A program made the translations under genes and the position numbers. Positions 1-6,896 of a DNA stretch of 13,522 bases are shown one piece after another (position 1 is the stretch's first letter; the number at the start of each line of letters is the position of its first letter). Source of the stretch: Balneolales bacterium (GTDB lineage: Bacteria; Bacteroidota; Rhodothermia; Balneolales; Natronogracilivirgulaceae); assembly GCA_007116685.1 (NCBI GenBank), contig SKIC01000282.1, positions 1 to 13,522 of the forward strand, in the 5' to 3' direction. Below the pieces are notes generated by a model. The model saw only the letters and a program-made list of their open reading frames with translations. It was not told the DNA's origin and did no database searches.

Positions 1-2833
1 GTCTATCGGTGGTATTGTCTTCTCTAAGCTCTACAGTGGTATTTGATGGCGCTCCGGCTACAAGTCGGCGAAGAGCACTGCCCGTTCTTGGATTACTCAT
101 TATCCGAGCAGGCTCTAATCTCACACGAAACCGTGTACGTAGAGAGATAACAGGAAACAATTCATCAGAAGGTATGAACTGGCGCAGGAAAGTACCCTCG
201 GTAGGATTTTGCTGAGGAAAAAACTCGTCGATTTGCTGGACGCCATCCTCATTCAAATCAATCCAAACATATTGTCCTAACTCCGGACCAACCTCTATAT
301 ATGTTTCTTGCAGCAAAGGACGGCGTTCTGTGTTTGCTTCATATAAAAGTTGGGTATCAACTAATCTATTCCATAATCTGGCACTAGATGATGAGCGGAT
401 TAGCACTCCTCTGTTATCTAATTCCTGGCGCTCAATTCTGAAAAAATCCTCAAAAGCACGACTTCGCAATCCAAACGTATTTTCGGTTTGGAAGGATGTT
501 GAAGGCTGATAACGAAAACCATATTGTTGTGTAATCCCGGTAGATCTATCAATAAGACTCTGTTCTACCAAAGATTGGTCTCGTCGGTAGGAGACTTCTG
601 CAAATGCAGTAAAGTATTCTGAAAAAACAAAGTCTGTTCCCGGCCTGATATCCCAAAACCGAAATGTTCCATCCGATAAGGTATCTGCTGAGATTACTCT
701 TTGTTGGCGATCTTCGAATTCAAATCCTACTCTGGGTATGATCTCAATTTGTGATATTGGCAAAGCATAGCCAATTGTGCCATTATTTCGTAACCATTGC
801 CCCTCCAAATCTCTGGGATCGTCTTCTGAAATAATGTATTCTGTCCGATTTCTTAAAAACGGCAACCCATCTTCCCTGCTATCCAACCTTAGTTCCTGTC
901 GGATACCCGTAAATGTTGAGCGGCTGATATATCCACCACCATAGCCAATTGAGGTATTTGGTGTAATTGCAAGATCAATTTCAGCCTCACTGATTTGCTC
1001 CTGAGACTGGGTGATTTCAGTAAGGTTCCATCTTCGGTCAAACTCTACATCCTGAGTTCGGTCAAAATAAGTAAAATTTGTCCCCGTGAATCTTTGGCGT
1101 ATTTCAGCGGATAATGTTCCTAAGGCGGTATTTCTGTCATCTACACGTAATCCCACGATATATCCGATATCTGAGTTGTTCTGATTATCTAATTGGGAAA
1201 ATCGATTTTGGTCTAATACCGATACCGCACCTTCACTGAAGAACGTGATACCATCACTAATTTTATAGGCTCCTCTTAGCGTGATCATACTATGCTCTTG
1301 CGGGGCAGATATTCTCCTGAAGGGTTCATAAGATCCTCTACCCGGGCCTACCCACTCATATAAAATACCGTTCACTGCTCTTCCCACTCTGCGATACGAT
1401 CCCTGCCCTTCTCCAATTCTGGTAAACCGAACCCGGAAAACACCACTTTCATCTCCAGGAACATTCTTATAAATCGTGTACATTTGATCTTGAAATAGAG
1501 TATCTACTCTGCTGTATAGGATAAAATCGGCATCATCCCGAAAACCAACAGAATCAACACCGGAAATGACTGCATTTTCCAAATCATTGCCAACGTTTCT
1601 GAGGATATCAATCTCTTCTTCTGTTAACTGAAACTGGGTGGATAAATCAATGTTGTCAGCTTCTCTGATGAAACTGGCTCCAATTTTAAGCCTCCCACTC
1701 ATAAATTCAGAATGAGTGGCTTCACCCGTTATCAAAGTACGGGTAAAACGATCGGTTATGTATTGAAAATCAACGGTGATTCTTGTGTTTTCAGTAATGA
1801 GTTGGCGATTTGTAAACCGAATTTCACCAAGACCATAATCAATGATGTAATCATTTTCTTCTCCCCTTACCACTCTTTCACCATTGATATACACGCGCTC
1901 CGTGCCAGCCAAAACGATGATAAATTGCTCATTATTCCTGCCCTCCAAACGATAAGGCCCCTGAATACCATCTTGCCCATTGAAATTTTGTGTCTGAAAT
2001 ATGCCACGAACCACAGATGCTGATGCATCATAAGATCCAAATTGACCAAAGTTTGTCTGCACATTTATACCTTGTAGTCTTCTGTCAATAACGGCAAATT
2101 CGCTGTCTGTCATTTGCACATCCACATCCCCTAATTGCACCTGATGATTTTGTGAATTAAGGCGGATAAAAACCTGATCAAATTCTCTCAGGTTTTGTGT
2201 ACTTCCATCCGGCTGAATTGGAGTACTCTGATCGGTTAGAGTGGCGAGAACTTCGATATCATCCGTTATGAAGCCACTTAGCTCAAACCGCAATCCGCTT
2301 TCTAAAGAGAAATCTCTGTCTGTACCAACCGTTATTCCCCGGGATAATGAACCGCTTCGTTGGAGTTGAGTATCGCCAAATAAATCTTCTTGAGTAGTAG
2401 TTCTGACGAGAGCTTGTCTTACTTCTGTATCAGAACCTTCTTCAGAAACAGGTATATCAATGATTTCTCTGGCAAATAATACGGGTGCTATGGAAAGAGG
2501 AATGATTTTATATGAAAACTGAGCTTCAAAAGGGATAAAATCCTGCCCCTCGGAAACTATAAATTGCCATTCTCCTGTATTCCAATTGATGTAATAATTT
2601 TCAGGAGTAAGAATAGAATCAGATACAGCTACACTAAGACTCCCCTCTACCATCCAAGGATCTAAAGTGTAAGTACTATCAGAGCGCTCGACAAATATTT
2701 CTTTGGATACCGGCAACACCATCTGTGCCTGAATGCACAATGGTAAAAAAGAAATGGTTAGTAAGAGAAATAAAAAAGAATATCGCACAAAGGGACTTTT
2801 TGAGGCATCCTCGTTTAACGAACGCATATTCAT
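1..2833 (-). CDS. Giant secreted surface / outer-membrane protein, N-terminal part (C-terminus off the left edge)
   Basis: The frame stays open for 944 codons from ATG 2833 to the window edge; I checked every triplet and found no stop, and an in-frame TAG at 2842-2840 limits the start. Residues 16-36 form a hydrophobic signal peptide, with likely cleavage after IQA in LCIQAQ. The rest is rich in beta-type sequence with alternating polar and aromatic residues. Visible blocks are GSLSRGITVG at about 161-170, a TDQSTPIQPDG...EFDQVFIRL block at about 200-225, YINGERVVRGEENDYIIDYG then GEIRFTN at 315-342, and a calcium-loop-like DLNEDGVQQIDE at 859-870. I recall similar blocks in very large outer-membrane proteins of Bacteroidota relatives, some annotated as SprA-like, but cannot confirm the family. 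It follows a secreted TPR gene by 69 nt, probably in one operon. A surface or envelope role is inferred; the function is unknown. No strong ribosome binding site precedes the start; ATG 2827 is an alternative. Confidence 0.9.
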   Translation of the reverse strand, partial: MNMRSLNEDASKSPFVRYSFLFLLLTISFLPLCIQAQMVLPVSKEIFVERSDSTYTLDPWMVEGSLSVAVSDSILTPENYYINWNTGEWQFIVSEGQDFIPFEAQFSYKIIPLSIAPVLFAREIIDIPVSEEGSDTEVRQALVRTTTQEDLFGDTQLQRSGSLSRGITVGTDRDFSLESGLRFELSGFITDDIEVLATLTDQSTPIQPDGSTQNLREFDQVFIRLNSQNHQVQLGDVDVQMTDSEFAVIDRRLQGINVQTNFGQFGSYDASASVVRGIFQTQNFNGQDGIQGPYRLEGRNNEQFIIVLAGTERVYINGERVVRGEENDYIIDYGLGEIRFTNRQLITENTRITVDFQYITDRFTRTLITGEATHSEFMSGRLKIGASFIREADNIDLSTQFQLTEEEIDILRNVGNDLENAVISGVDSVGFRDDADFILYSRVDTLFQDQMYTIYKNVPGDESGVFRVRFTRIGEGQGSYRRVGRAVNGILYEWVGPGRGSYEPFRRISAPQEHSMITLRGAYKISDGITFFSEGAVSVLDQNRFSQLDNQNNSDIGYIVGLRVDDRNTALGTLSAEIRQRFTGTNFTYFDRTQDVEFDRRWNLTEITQSQEQISEAEIDLAITPNTSIGYGGGYISRSTFTGIRQELRLDSREDGLPFLRNRTEYIISEDDPRDLEGQWLRNNGTIGYALPISQIEIIPRVGFEFEDRQQRVISADTLSDGTFRFWDIRPGTDFVFSEYFTAFAEVSYRRDQSLVEQSLIDRSTGITQQYGFRYQPSTSFQTENTFGLRSRAFEDFFRIERQELDNRGVLIRSSSSARLWNRLVDTQLLYEANTERRPLLQETYIEVGPELGQYVWIDLNEDGVQQIDEFFPQQNPTEGTFLRQFIPSDELFPVISLRTRFRVRLEPARIMSNPRTGSALRRLVAGAPSNTTVELREDNTTDR

Positions 2834-2902
2834 TTGCGTCTATTCCGATAAAGATACTACCTCTGCACGCAACGTAGTAATGAAAACTATGTTCTACGAA
2901 AA

Positions 2903-3646
2903 TTATCTTATTCTGTCGAGTAAGCGCTCAATGCTTTCCAAATGATCGGGATCATCAGGTGTTAAAGGCTCTAATTGCTGAGCTCGCAATAAAACTTCAC
3001 GAGCCTCATCGTTTTTTCTGGCTGTCAGATATGCTCTGGCTAATGTGAGATAGTGATAAATGAATTCAGACTCGTGTTTAATAGCGTTATTCATTGCTTC
3101 AAAAGCCATATCATTACTGGCTTCAAATGGGAAGCCACCAAATAGTACATTAGCAGCTAACCTTTCGGCATTACTAAGATTAGCTACACGAAATATTAAT
3201 TGACCTAATACAATCCAGGAACCACCGTGTGCAGGATTTAGCTCTATAGCTCTGTCAGCGTGTTCTTTAATATCTCTGGTTTTGGCTACTCTATCACGAG
3301 CTGATGAAAACTCTGCTGTTCGCCCGAGAGTCATACCCATTGCATGGTGTGATCTGAAGTCATCAGGTTTTAAGCGTAATGCCTCGTTTGCATGATTTAG
3401 AGCCATCTCAAAAAGATTCATTCTTCTGTCATTGGATGATTCTGTGTAGCCTAGCCTGGCATAACAAACAGCCAAATAATAATGTGCTTCAAAGTCATCC
3501 GAGTTTCTGTTTACTCTTTGACTGGCATTAGTAATACATGCCTGATAGTCTGTTATTGAAAGTTGTTGTAAATCAACCTGCCCATATACTGAATTAAAAT
3601 TCAGTAATAATAATACCAAAACTCCACCGAATATATTGCGATGCAT
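2903..3646 (-). CDS. Secreted TPR protein, RMD/FAM82-like
   Basis: A 247-residue protein with a signal peptide at residues 1-22 (hydrophobic VLVLLLLNF, probable cleavage after VYG), so probably periplasmic. The remainder is a helical tetratricopeptide array. Repeat-like units cover about 52-92 (AHYYLAVCYARLGY), 97-137, 141-190 and 193-227 (YHYLTLARAYLTARKNDEA). The stretch NPAHGGSW (137-144), VLGQLIFRVANLS and LFGGFP (168-173) matches my recollection of bacterial relatives of the eukaryotic RMD/FAM82 family, whose bacterial role is not known. I chose ATG 3646 because GGGGAA lies five bases before it and the signal peptide starts cleanly there. The longer in-frame start at 3727 falls inside the T-tract of the rplI terminator and would spoil the signal peptide. 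The gene sits between the ribosomal operon and the giant surface-protein gene, so it may help that protein's assembly or fold in the periplasm, which is inference. Confidence 0.88.
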   Translation of the reverse strand: MHRNIFGGVLVLLLLNFNSVYGQVDLQQLSITDYQACITNASQRVNRNSDDFEAHYYLAVCYARLGYTESSNDRRMNLFEMALNHANEALRLKPDDFRSHHAMGMTLGRTAEFSSARDRVAKTRDIKEHADRAIELNPAHGGSWIVLGQLIFRVANLSNAERLAANVLFGGFPFEASNDMAFEAMNNAIKHESEFIYHYLTLARAYLTARKNDEAREVLLRAQQLEPLTPDDPDHLESIERLLDRIR

Positions 3647-3703
3647 AACAATTCCCCATAAATACCCTAAATGCTGTGATGCTATGCAATGAATTAAAAA
3701 AAA

Positions 3704-3730
3704 AGTACATAAACAAGTAGAGTACATAAA
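3704..3730. repeat. 10-bp direct repeat upstream of the TPR gene
   Basis: AGTACATAAA occurs at 3704-3713 and again at 3721-3730, 17 bp apart start to start. The second copy merges with the A-tract that encodes the T-run of the rplI terminator. The repeat lies 58-84 bp before the TPR start, where its promoter should be. It may be a regulator site or chance in AT-rich DNA. Confidence 0.4.
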
Positions 3731-3761
3731 AAAGGGGATACACAGATGTGCATCCCCTTTT
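3728..3761 (-). terminator. Intrinsic terminator of the rpsF-rpsR-rplI operon
   Basis: A 10-bp stem (AAAAGGGGAT at 3730-3739 with ATCCCCTTTT at 3752-3761), one A-C mismatch, three more pairs and a 4-nt loop. Read on the minus strand, the stem runs into six T residues (3733-3728). It starts 26 nt after the rplI stop codon, which is the right place to end the ribosomal operon and insulate the TPR gene. Confidence 0.85.
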
Positions 3762-3786
3762 AAAAAGTATAAGCGAAAAGCGATAC

Positions 3787-4233
3787 TTACTGGTCGTTAA
3801 CAACCCAAAATGTAAGATTAGCTTTGATATCGCCTTGAATACCTACAGTTGCAGTGTATTCACCTAGTGCTTTTACATCACCGTTGATGGTGATTTTTTT
3901 CTTGTCAACAACGATTTCTTTTTCAGCCAAAGCTTCAGCAATCTGATTGGTAGTAACAGTACCGAAGATTTTTCCATCTTCACCAGCTTTTACCGGAATG
4001 GTAATGCTAGCCGCAGATACTGAATCAGCCAATTCGTTTGCTTTATCGATGCTAAGTTCTTTAGCAAGCTCAGCTTGTCTTTCAAGTTCCTGGTACTCTC
4101 TGATTTTTCCGGGAGTAGCAAAAACTGCTAAACCTTGAGGAATCAGATAATTTCTACCGTAACCATTCTTGACTTGTACCAATTCACCTTTGTCGCCAAG
4201 TTTTTCTACATCTTGTAATAAAATAACTTTCAC
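3787..4233 (-). CDS. rplI: 50S ribosomal protein bL9
   Basis: A 148-residue bL9 of normal length. The N-terminal domain holds the family signature, MKVILLQDVEKLGDKGELVQVKNG followed by YGRNYLIP, here residues 1-32. A long lysine- and glutamate-rich connecting helix follows at about 40-75, and then the C-terminal domain with GEDGKIFGTVT (85-95). bL9 binds 23S rRNA near the L1 stalk base and supports reading-frame fidelity. The start codon is GTG at 4233-4231; it is backed by a strong AGGAG at 4246-4242, eight bases upstream, one of the best Shine-Dalgarno motifs in the window. It is the last gene of rpsF-rpsR-rplI, 21 nt after rpsR and before a clear intrinsic terminator. No part is missing. 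Confidence 0.98.
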   Translation of the reverse strand: MKVILLQDVEKLGDKGELVQVKNGYGRNYLIPQGLAVFATPGKIREYQELERQAELAKELSIDKANELADSVSAASITIPVKAGEDGKIFGTVTTNQIAEALAEKEIVVDKKKITINGDVKALGEYTATVGIQGDIKANLTFWVVNDQ

Positions 4234-4254
4234 AGTTCTTTCTCCTATTTTGGA

Positions 4255-4506
4255 TTAACGAAGTTTTTCAGCGACGAATGGCAATAAAGCCAAATGGCGA
4301 GCACGCTTAACAGCGGTTGCTAGCTGACGCTGGAATTTTGCGCTGGTTCCTGTTACTCGACGAGGAAGGATTTTTCCCTGATCATTTACGAAACGCTCGA
4401 GCGTTTTCGCATCTTTGTAATCAATGTATTCAATACCTGCTTTGGTGAATTTACACTCTTTGTCGCGCAGGTTACCTTTCTTAGGGTGTGCTGGGTTTTT
4501 TAACAT
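4255..4506 (-). CDS. rpsR: 30S ribosomal protein bS18
   Basis: An 83-residue bS18. The conserved core IDYKDAKTLERFV, then GKILPRRVTGTSAKFQRQL and the basic tail AVKRARHLALLPF are all present (about 28-77). In the family this protein pairs with bS6 on the platform of the small subunit and contacts 16S rRNA. The N-terminal segment has a single cysteine (C18), so a zinc-binding cysteine set of the kind seen in some ribosomal protein paralogues is absent. A GAGG motif eight bases before ATG 4506 serves as ribosome binding site. It lies 18 nt after rpsF and 21 nt before rplI, in the classical order. Neither ssb nor priB is inserted between rpsF and rpsR, unlike Firmicutes or Enterobacteria. Confidence 0.98.
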   Translation of the reverse strand: MLKNPAHPKKGNLRDKECKFTKAGIEYIDYKDAKTLERFVNDQGKILPRRVTGTSAKFQRQLATAVKRARHLALLPFVAEKLR

Positions 4507-4524
4507 AATATCTGCCTCTAACGG

Positions 4525-4896
4525 TTATTCTTCTACTTCTGGTTTTTCTTCGAACACAAGCGGTAATTCGCCTTTTTTCTTTAACTCACGATGACGAAGC
4601 ATTTTTGCGTCATATTTCAGAGTTAGAAAGCGAAGAATGTTGTCATCAATTTGGAAGGCTCTCTCGAGTTTAGCAATTAATTCGCCTTCTGCAGTAAAGT
4701 AGGAGTTTATGTAGTATCCGCTACCCTTACCTTCAATTTCATAAGCAAGACGCTGGATTCCCCACTCGTCTGTTTCTTCAATCTCTGCTCCGTTTTCTTC
4801 AAGCAGGGCAGTAAATTTCGCTACGGTTTCTTTAACCTGATCGTCTTCCAAAACCGGATTGACGATATATGTCAATTCATAAAAGTTTTTAGCCAT
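4525..4896 (-). CDS. rpsF: 30S ribosomal protein bS6
   Basis: A 123-residue bS6. The ferredoxin-like fold is recognisable from YELTYIVNP at the N-terminus, the central WGIQRLAYEI and GYYINSYF strands (about 45-68), and LERAFQIDDNILRFLTLK (77-94). The tail is acidic (VFEEKPEVEE), as in some bS6 proteins that carry glutamate tails. bS6 binds bS18 and sits on the 30S platform. AGGA lies three bases before ATG 4896, a short spacing. It is the first gene of the operon; its leader carries a terminator-like hairpin, described separately. In other bacteria the bS6-bS18 pair binds its own leader to repress the operon, so feedback control is plausible here but not shown. Confidence 0.98.
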   Translation of the reverse strand: MAKNFYELTYIVNPVLEDDQVKETVAKFTALLEENGAEIEETDEWGIQRLAYEIEGKGSGYYINSYFTAEGELIAKLERAFQIDDNILRFLTLKYDAKMLRHRELKKKGELPLVFEEKPEVEE

Positions 4897-4916
4897 TTTC
4901 CTGTGGTTGTTTTTAT

Positions 4917-4945
4917 AAAAAACAGTCGTCAGCCTTTCTGACGAC
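4917..4945 (-). promoter_or_regulatory. Terminator-like hairpin in the rpsF leader (candidate attenuator)
   Basis: On the minus strand GTCGTCAG (4945-4938) and CTGACGAC (4932-4925) form a perfect 8-bp stem with loop AAAGG, then TG and six T residues (4922-4917). Only 20 nt separate the T-run from the rpsF ATG. A normal promoter cannot fit in that gap, so the hairpin most likely lies within the transcribed leader and could attenuate the operon. It could also be a second, back-up terminator of the nuo operon overlapping an rpsF promoter, which I think less likely. The loop does not show the CCG element I recall for the bS6-bS18 binding motif. Confidence 0.55.
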
Positions 4946-5082
4946 AGGACAGCTAAATTATCGCTTTTAGGTGATTTTTACAAAATAATTAATAGCTAAT
5001 ACACTATCTGTTTATTTAGCCTGACTTGTGGTATTCATCTAATTCCAAAGGCTAATTAACCATGTAAAAATCGTCTATATAC
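4946..5082 (-). promoter_or_regulatory. nuoN-rpsF intergenic region, presumed site of the rpsF promoter
   Basis: The whole gap between nuoN and rpsF is 244 nt, the longest non-coding stretch here. The part between the nuoN terminator and the rpsF leader hairpin must hold the rpsF promoter, by position. TTATTTTG at 4990-4983 on the minus strand is close to the TAnnTTTG element of Bacteroidota promoters, but no well-placed TTG accompanies it, so I do not assign a promoter. A perfect 9-bp inverted repeat, GATTTTTAC at 4973-4981 and GTAAAAATC at 5064-5072, spans the region. No small ORF is convincing. Confidence 0.4.
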
Positions 5083-5118
5083 AAAAAGCGATTCAGATAT
5101 CAGTACCTGAATCGCTTT
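5083..5118 (-). terminator. Intrinsic terminator of the nuo operon
   Basis: A perfect 12-bp stem, AAAGCGATTCAG (5085-5096) with CTGAATCGCTTT (5107-5118), and a 10-nt loop. On the minus strand the stem ends in a run of five T residues (5087-5083), partly inside the stem. It begins 22 nt after the nuoN stop codon and should end the nuoJKLM-pcd-nuoN transcript. Confidence 0.88.
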
Positions 5119-5140
5119 CGAAAATCTTTAGGTGAAAATA

Positions 5141-6598
5141 CTAGTAGCTGATGCCGTTGGCTTCAAGCATTGTTGAAGAGCTTACACCATTAGTAATCAC
5201 CTCTATCAAGCCTGCAGGGATTATTCCAAAATAGAGAATTAAAGCAGCAATAATAGTTAGAGTAACTGTAAAAGCCAGGGTTGGAGGCACAAAGTTATAG
5301 GACTCTTTCGCTTCGTGCATGTACATGTATATCACCACTCTTAAGTAGTAGTATACAGCAACAACACTTGCTAATGCCGCCACTATTACCGTAGCTGTGA
5401 GTCCTTCGGCTATAGCAGCTGAGAAGACGAGATACTTCCCGATAAATCCGGCAAATGGAGGTACTCCAATCAATGAGAACATGAAAATGCTCATCAAAAC
5501 ACCTAGTAATGGAAATTTGTATCCAAGTCCGGCATAATTCTCAACAGAGGTAAAGTCACAGCCTTTTTGCTTTTCAAAATATGCTACCACTCCAAATGCT
5601 CCCACATTCATAAGAGTGTATGCAAAAATGTAGTACATGACTGCGCTATATGCAGTGGCAGTTCCGGCTGCTAAACCGACTAATATATAACCGACGTGTG
5701 CAATACTTGAGTAAGCTAGCATGCGCTTTATATTATCCTGAACAAGAGCAATGAGATTACCAAGAATCATGGTAATAACAGCTATTGTTGACAAAACTGT
5801 AGTCCATTCTGATTGCACCGCATAGAGAGCTCTACCCAACACGAGAATAAAAGCTACAATAGTGGCAGCTTTAGCAGCGGTTGCCATGTATGCTGTAATG
5901 TTTGTAGGTGCTCCCTGGTAAACATCCGGAGTCCACATATGGAATGGTACAGCTGAAATCTTGAAGAAAAAACCAACGAATAGCATCGCTACACCCATCC
6001 AGAACAGTACACCCTGATTTTCAGTAGCTGCAATATCAGTTAATATGATGCTGCCAGAAGCTCCATAAAGTAGTGCAATACCATAGAGCAAAAAGCCAGT
6101 CGCAAACGCTCCGAGTAAGAAATATTTCAAAGCGGCTTCTATACCAGCTTTATCTTTTTTGATAAACCCAGCTAGCACATACAGAGCAACAGACATCGTT
6201 TCAATTCCAAGGAATAAGGTTATCAATGTATTTGCACCTACAAGAATTACCATACCTGTAGTGGCAAACAAAATCATTGAATACATTTCACCAAAGTGAT
6301 AGCCTATTGCTTTAAGATAATCTCTGGATAACAATACACATAAGAAGGTACCAAAAAGTACTACAGAACCACCATAAGCAGCGATGCCACCATATACCAT
6401 CATGTCGTGAAATGCTGTACCACCGGGAATGAACATATCCCGGATACTGAAAATGAGTGCTAAACCCAAAACAGCTGTAGCGGTCCAGTAAGATTTGTCC
6501 GCATCATCGCTGAATGCATCAATCATCATGACTAAAACACCACCTATCGCTACGATAATGGCGGGTAGAATAAATAAAAGTTCTGCAGTTGATTCCAT
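5141..6598 (-). CDS. nuoN: NADH-quinone oxidoreductase subunit N (complex I, antiporter-like)
   Basis: A 485-residue polytopic protein of normal length, with about 14 membrane segments. It is one of the three antiporter-like proton-pumping subunits of the complex I membrane arm. Residues that I align with the known channel residues are E133 (FLGIETMSVALY), K158 (ALKYFLLGAF), K213 (FFKISAVPFHMWTPDVYQGA, 212-231), K243 (AAKAATIV) and K388 (FIGKYLVF). The signature AVPFHMWTPDVYQGAPT separates NuoN from NuoL and NuoM. ATG 6598 is eight bases after the pcd stop and has no Shine-Dalgarno motif, so translation is probably coupled. It is the last gene of the operon, and a strong terminator follows the stop by 22 nt. 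No key residue is missing. Confidence 0.97.
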   Translation of the reverse strand: MESTAELLFILPAIIVAIGGVLVMMIDAFSDDADKSYWTATAVLGLALIFSIRDMFIPGGTAFHDMMVYGGIAAYGGSVVLFGTFLCVLLSRDYLKAIGYHFGEMYSMILFATTGMVILVGANTLITLFLGIETMSVALYVLAGFIKKDKAGIEAALKYFLLGAFATGFLLYGIALLYGASGSIILTDIAATENQGVLFWMGVAMLFVGFFFKISAVPFHMWTPDVYQGAPTNITAYMATAAKAATIVAFILVLGRALYAVQSEWTTVLSTIAVITMILGNLIALVQDNIKRMLAYSSIAHVGYILVGLAAGTATAYSAVMYYIFAYTLMNVGAFGVVAYFEKQKGCDFTSVENYAGLGYKFPLLGVLMSIFMFSLIGVPPFAGFIGKYLVFSAAIAEGLTATVIVAALASVVAVYYYLRVVIYMYMHEAKESYNFVPPTLAFTVTLTIIAALILYFGIIPAGLIEVITNGVSSSTMLEANGISY

Positions 6599-6606
6599 GT
6601 AACTTG

Positions 6607-6891
6607 TTATCGGAGTAAGGCTTCTATTTTAGTAGCAAGCTCAGTGTCTTTAGCCGTCACTTTATTGCCGGCATCATGAGTACTGAGTGAAATAGATACA
6701 TTGTTATAAACATTGAAAAGCTCTGGATGATGCTGAAGTTCTTCCGCTTCGAAGGCAACTTCATTTATAAATGCCATAGCTTTTCTAAAATTCTGAAATG
6801 AGAAGTCTTTTGTAATTTTATCCTCTTTGAACTCCCACCCTTCCAGGTTTTGAAGTGCTTCTTGAATTTCGCTATTGGATAAAGGACTCAT
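6607..6891 (-). CDS. pcd: 4a-hydroxytetrahydrobiopterin (pterin-4a-carbinolamine) dehydratase
   Basis: A 94-residue protein of typical length. Family signatures are W19 (LEGWEF), EELQHHPELFNVYNNV (50-65), with the catalytic histidine pair H54-H55, and THDAGNKVTAKD (71-82) with H72 and D82. The family dehydrates 4a-hydroxytetrahydropterin to recycle the cofactor of aromatic amino acid hydroxylases. Related proteins act in other roles such as Rubisco assembly, so the substrate is not certain. The gene lies between nuoM (5 nt gap) and nuoN (8 nt gap), with no Shine-Dalgarno motif, so it must be translated from the complex I mRNA. I recall a pcd homologue reported among the complex I genes of Rhodothermus marinus, which supports both the assignment and the lineage. 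Where R. marinus also has an nhaD antiporter gene among them, none is present here. No catalytic residue is missing. Confidence 0.93.
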   Translation of the reverse strand: MSPLSNSEIQEALQNLEGWEFKEDKITKDFSFQNFRKAMAFINEVAFEAEELQHHPELFNVYNNVSISLSTHDAGNKVTAKDTELATKIEALLR

Positions 6892-6896
6892 AGATA

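Noticed and set aside
1712..2023. Plus-strand open frame of 103 codons
   Set aside because: It lies wholly inside the long minus-strand surface-protein gene, has no ribosome binding site and no recognisable sequence.
2733..2945. Plus-strand open frame of 70 codons near the start of the surface-protein gene
   Set aside because: It overlaps the signal-peptide region of that gene and the end of the TPR gene on the opposite strand; the composition is random-looking.
3647..3727. N-terminal extension of the TPR gene to ATG 3727
   Set aside because: That ATG lies at the edge of the rplI terminator T-tract; the internal start at 3646 has a ribosome binding site and gives a clean signal peptide.
4917..4945. 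Known bS6-bS18 leader-binding motif
   Set aside because: The hairpin loop is AAAGG and lacks the CCG element I recall for that motif, so I report only a generic attenuator-like structure.
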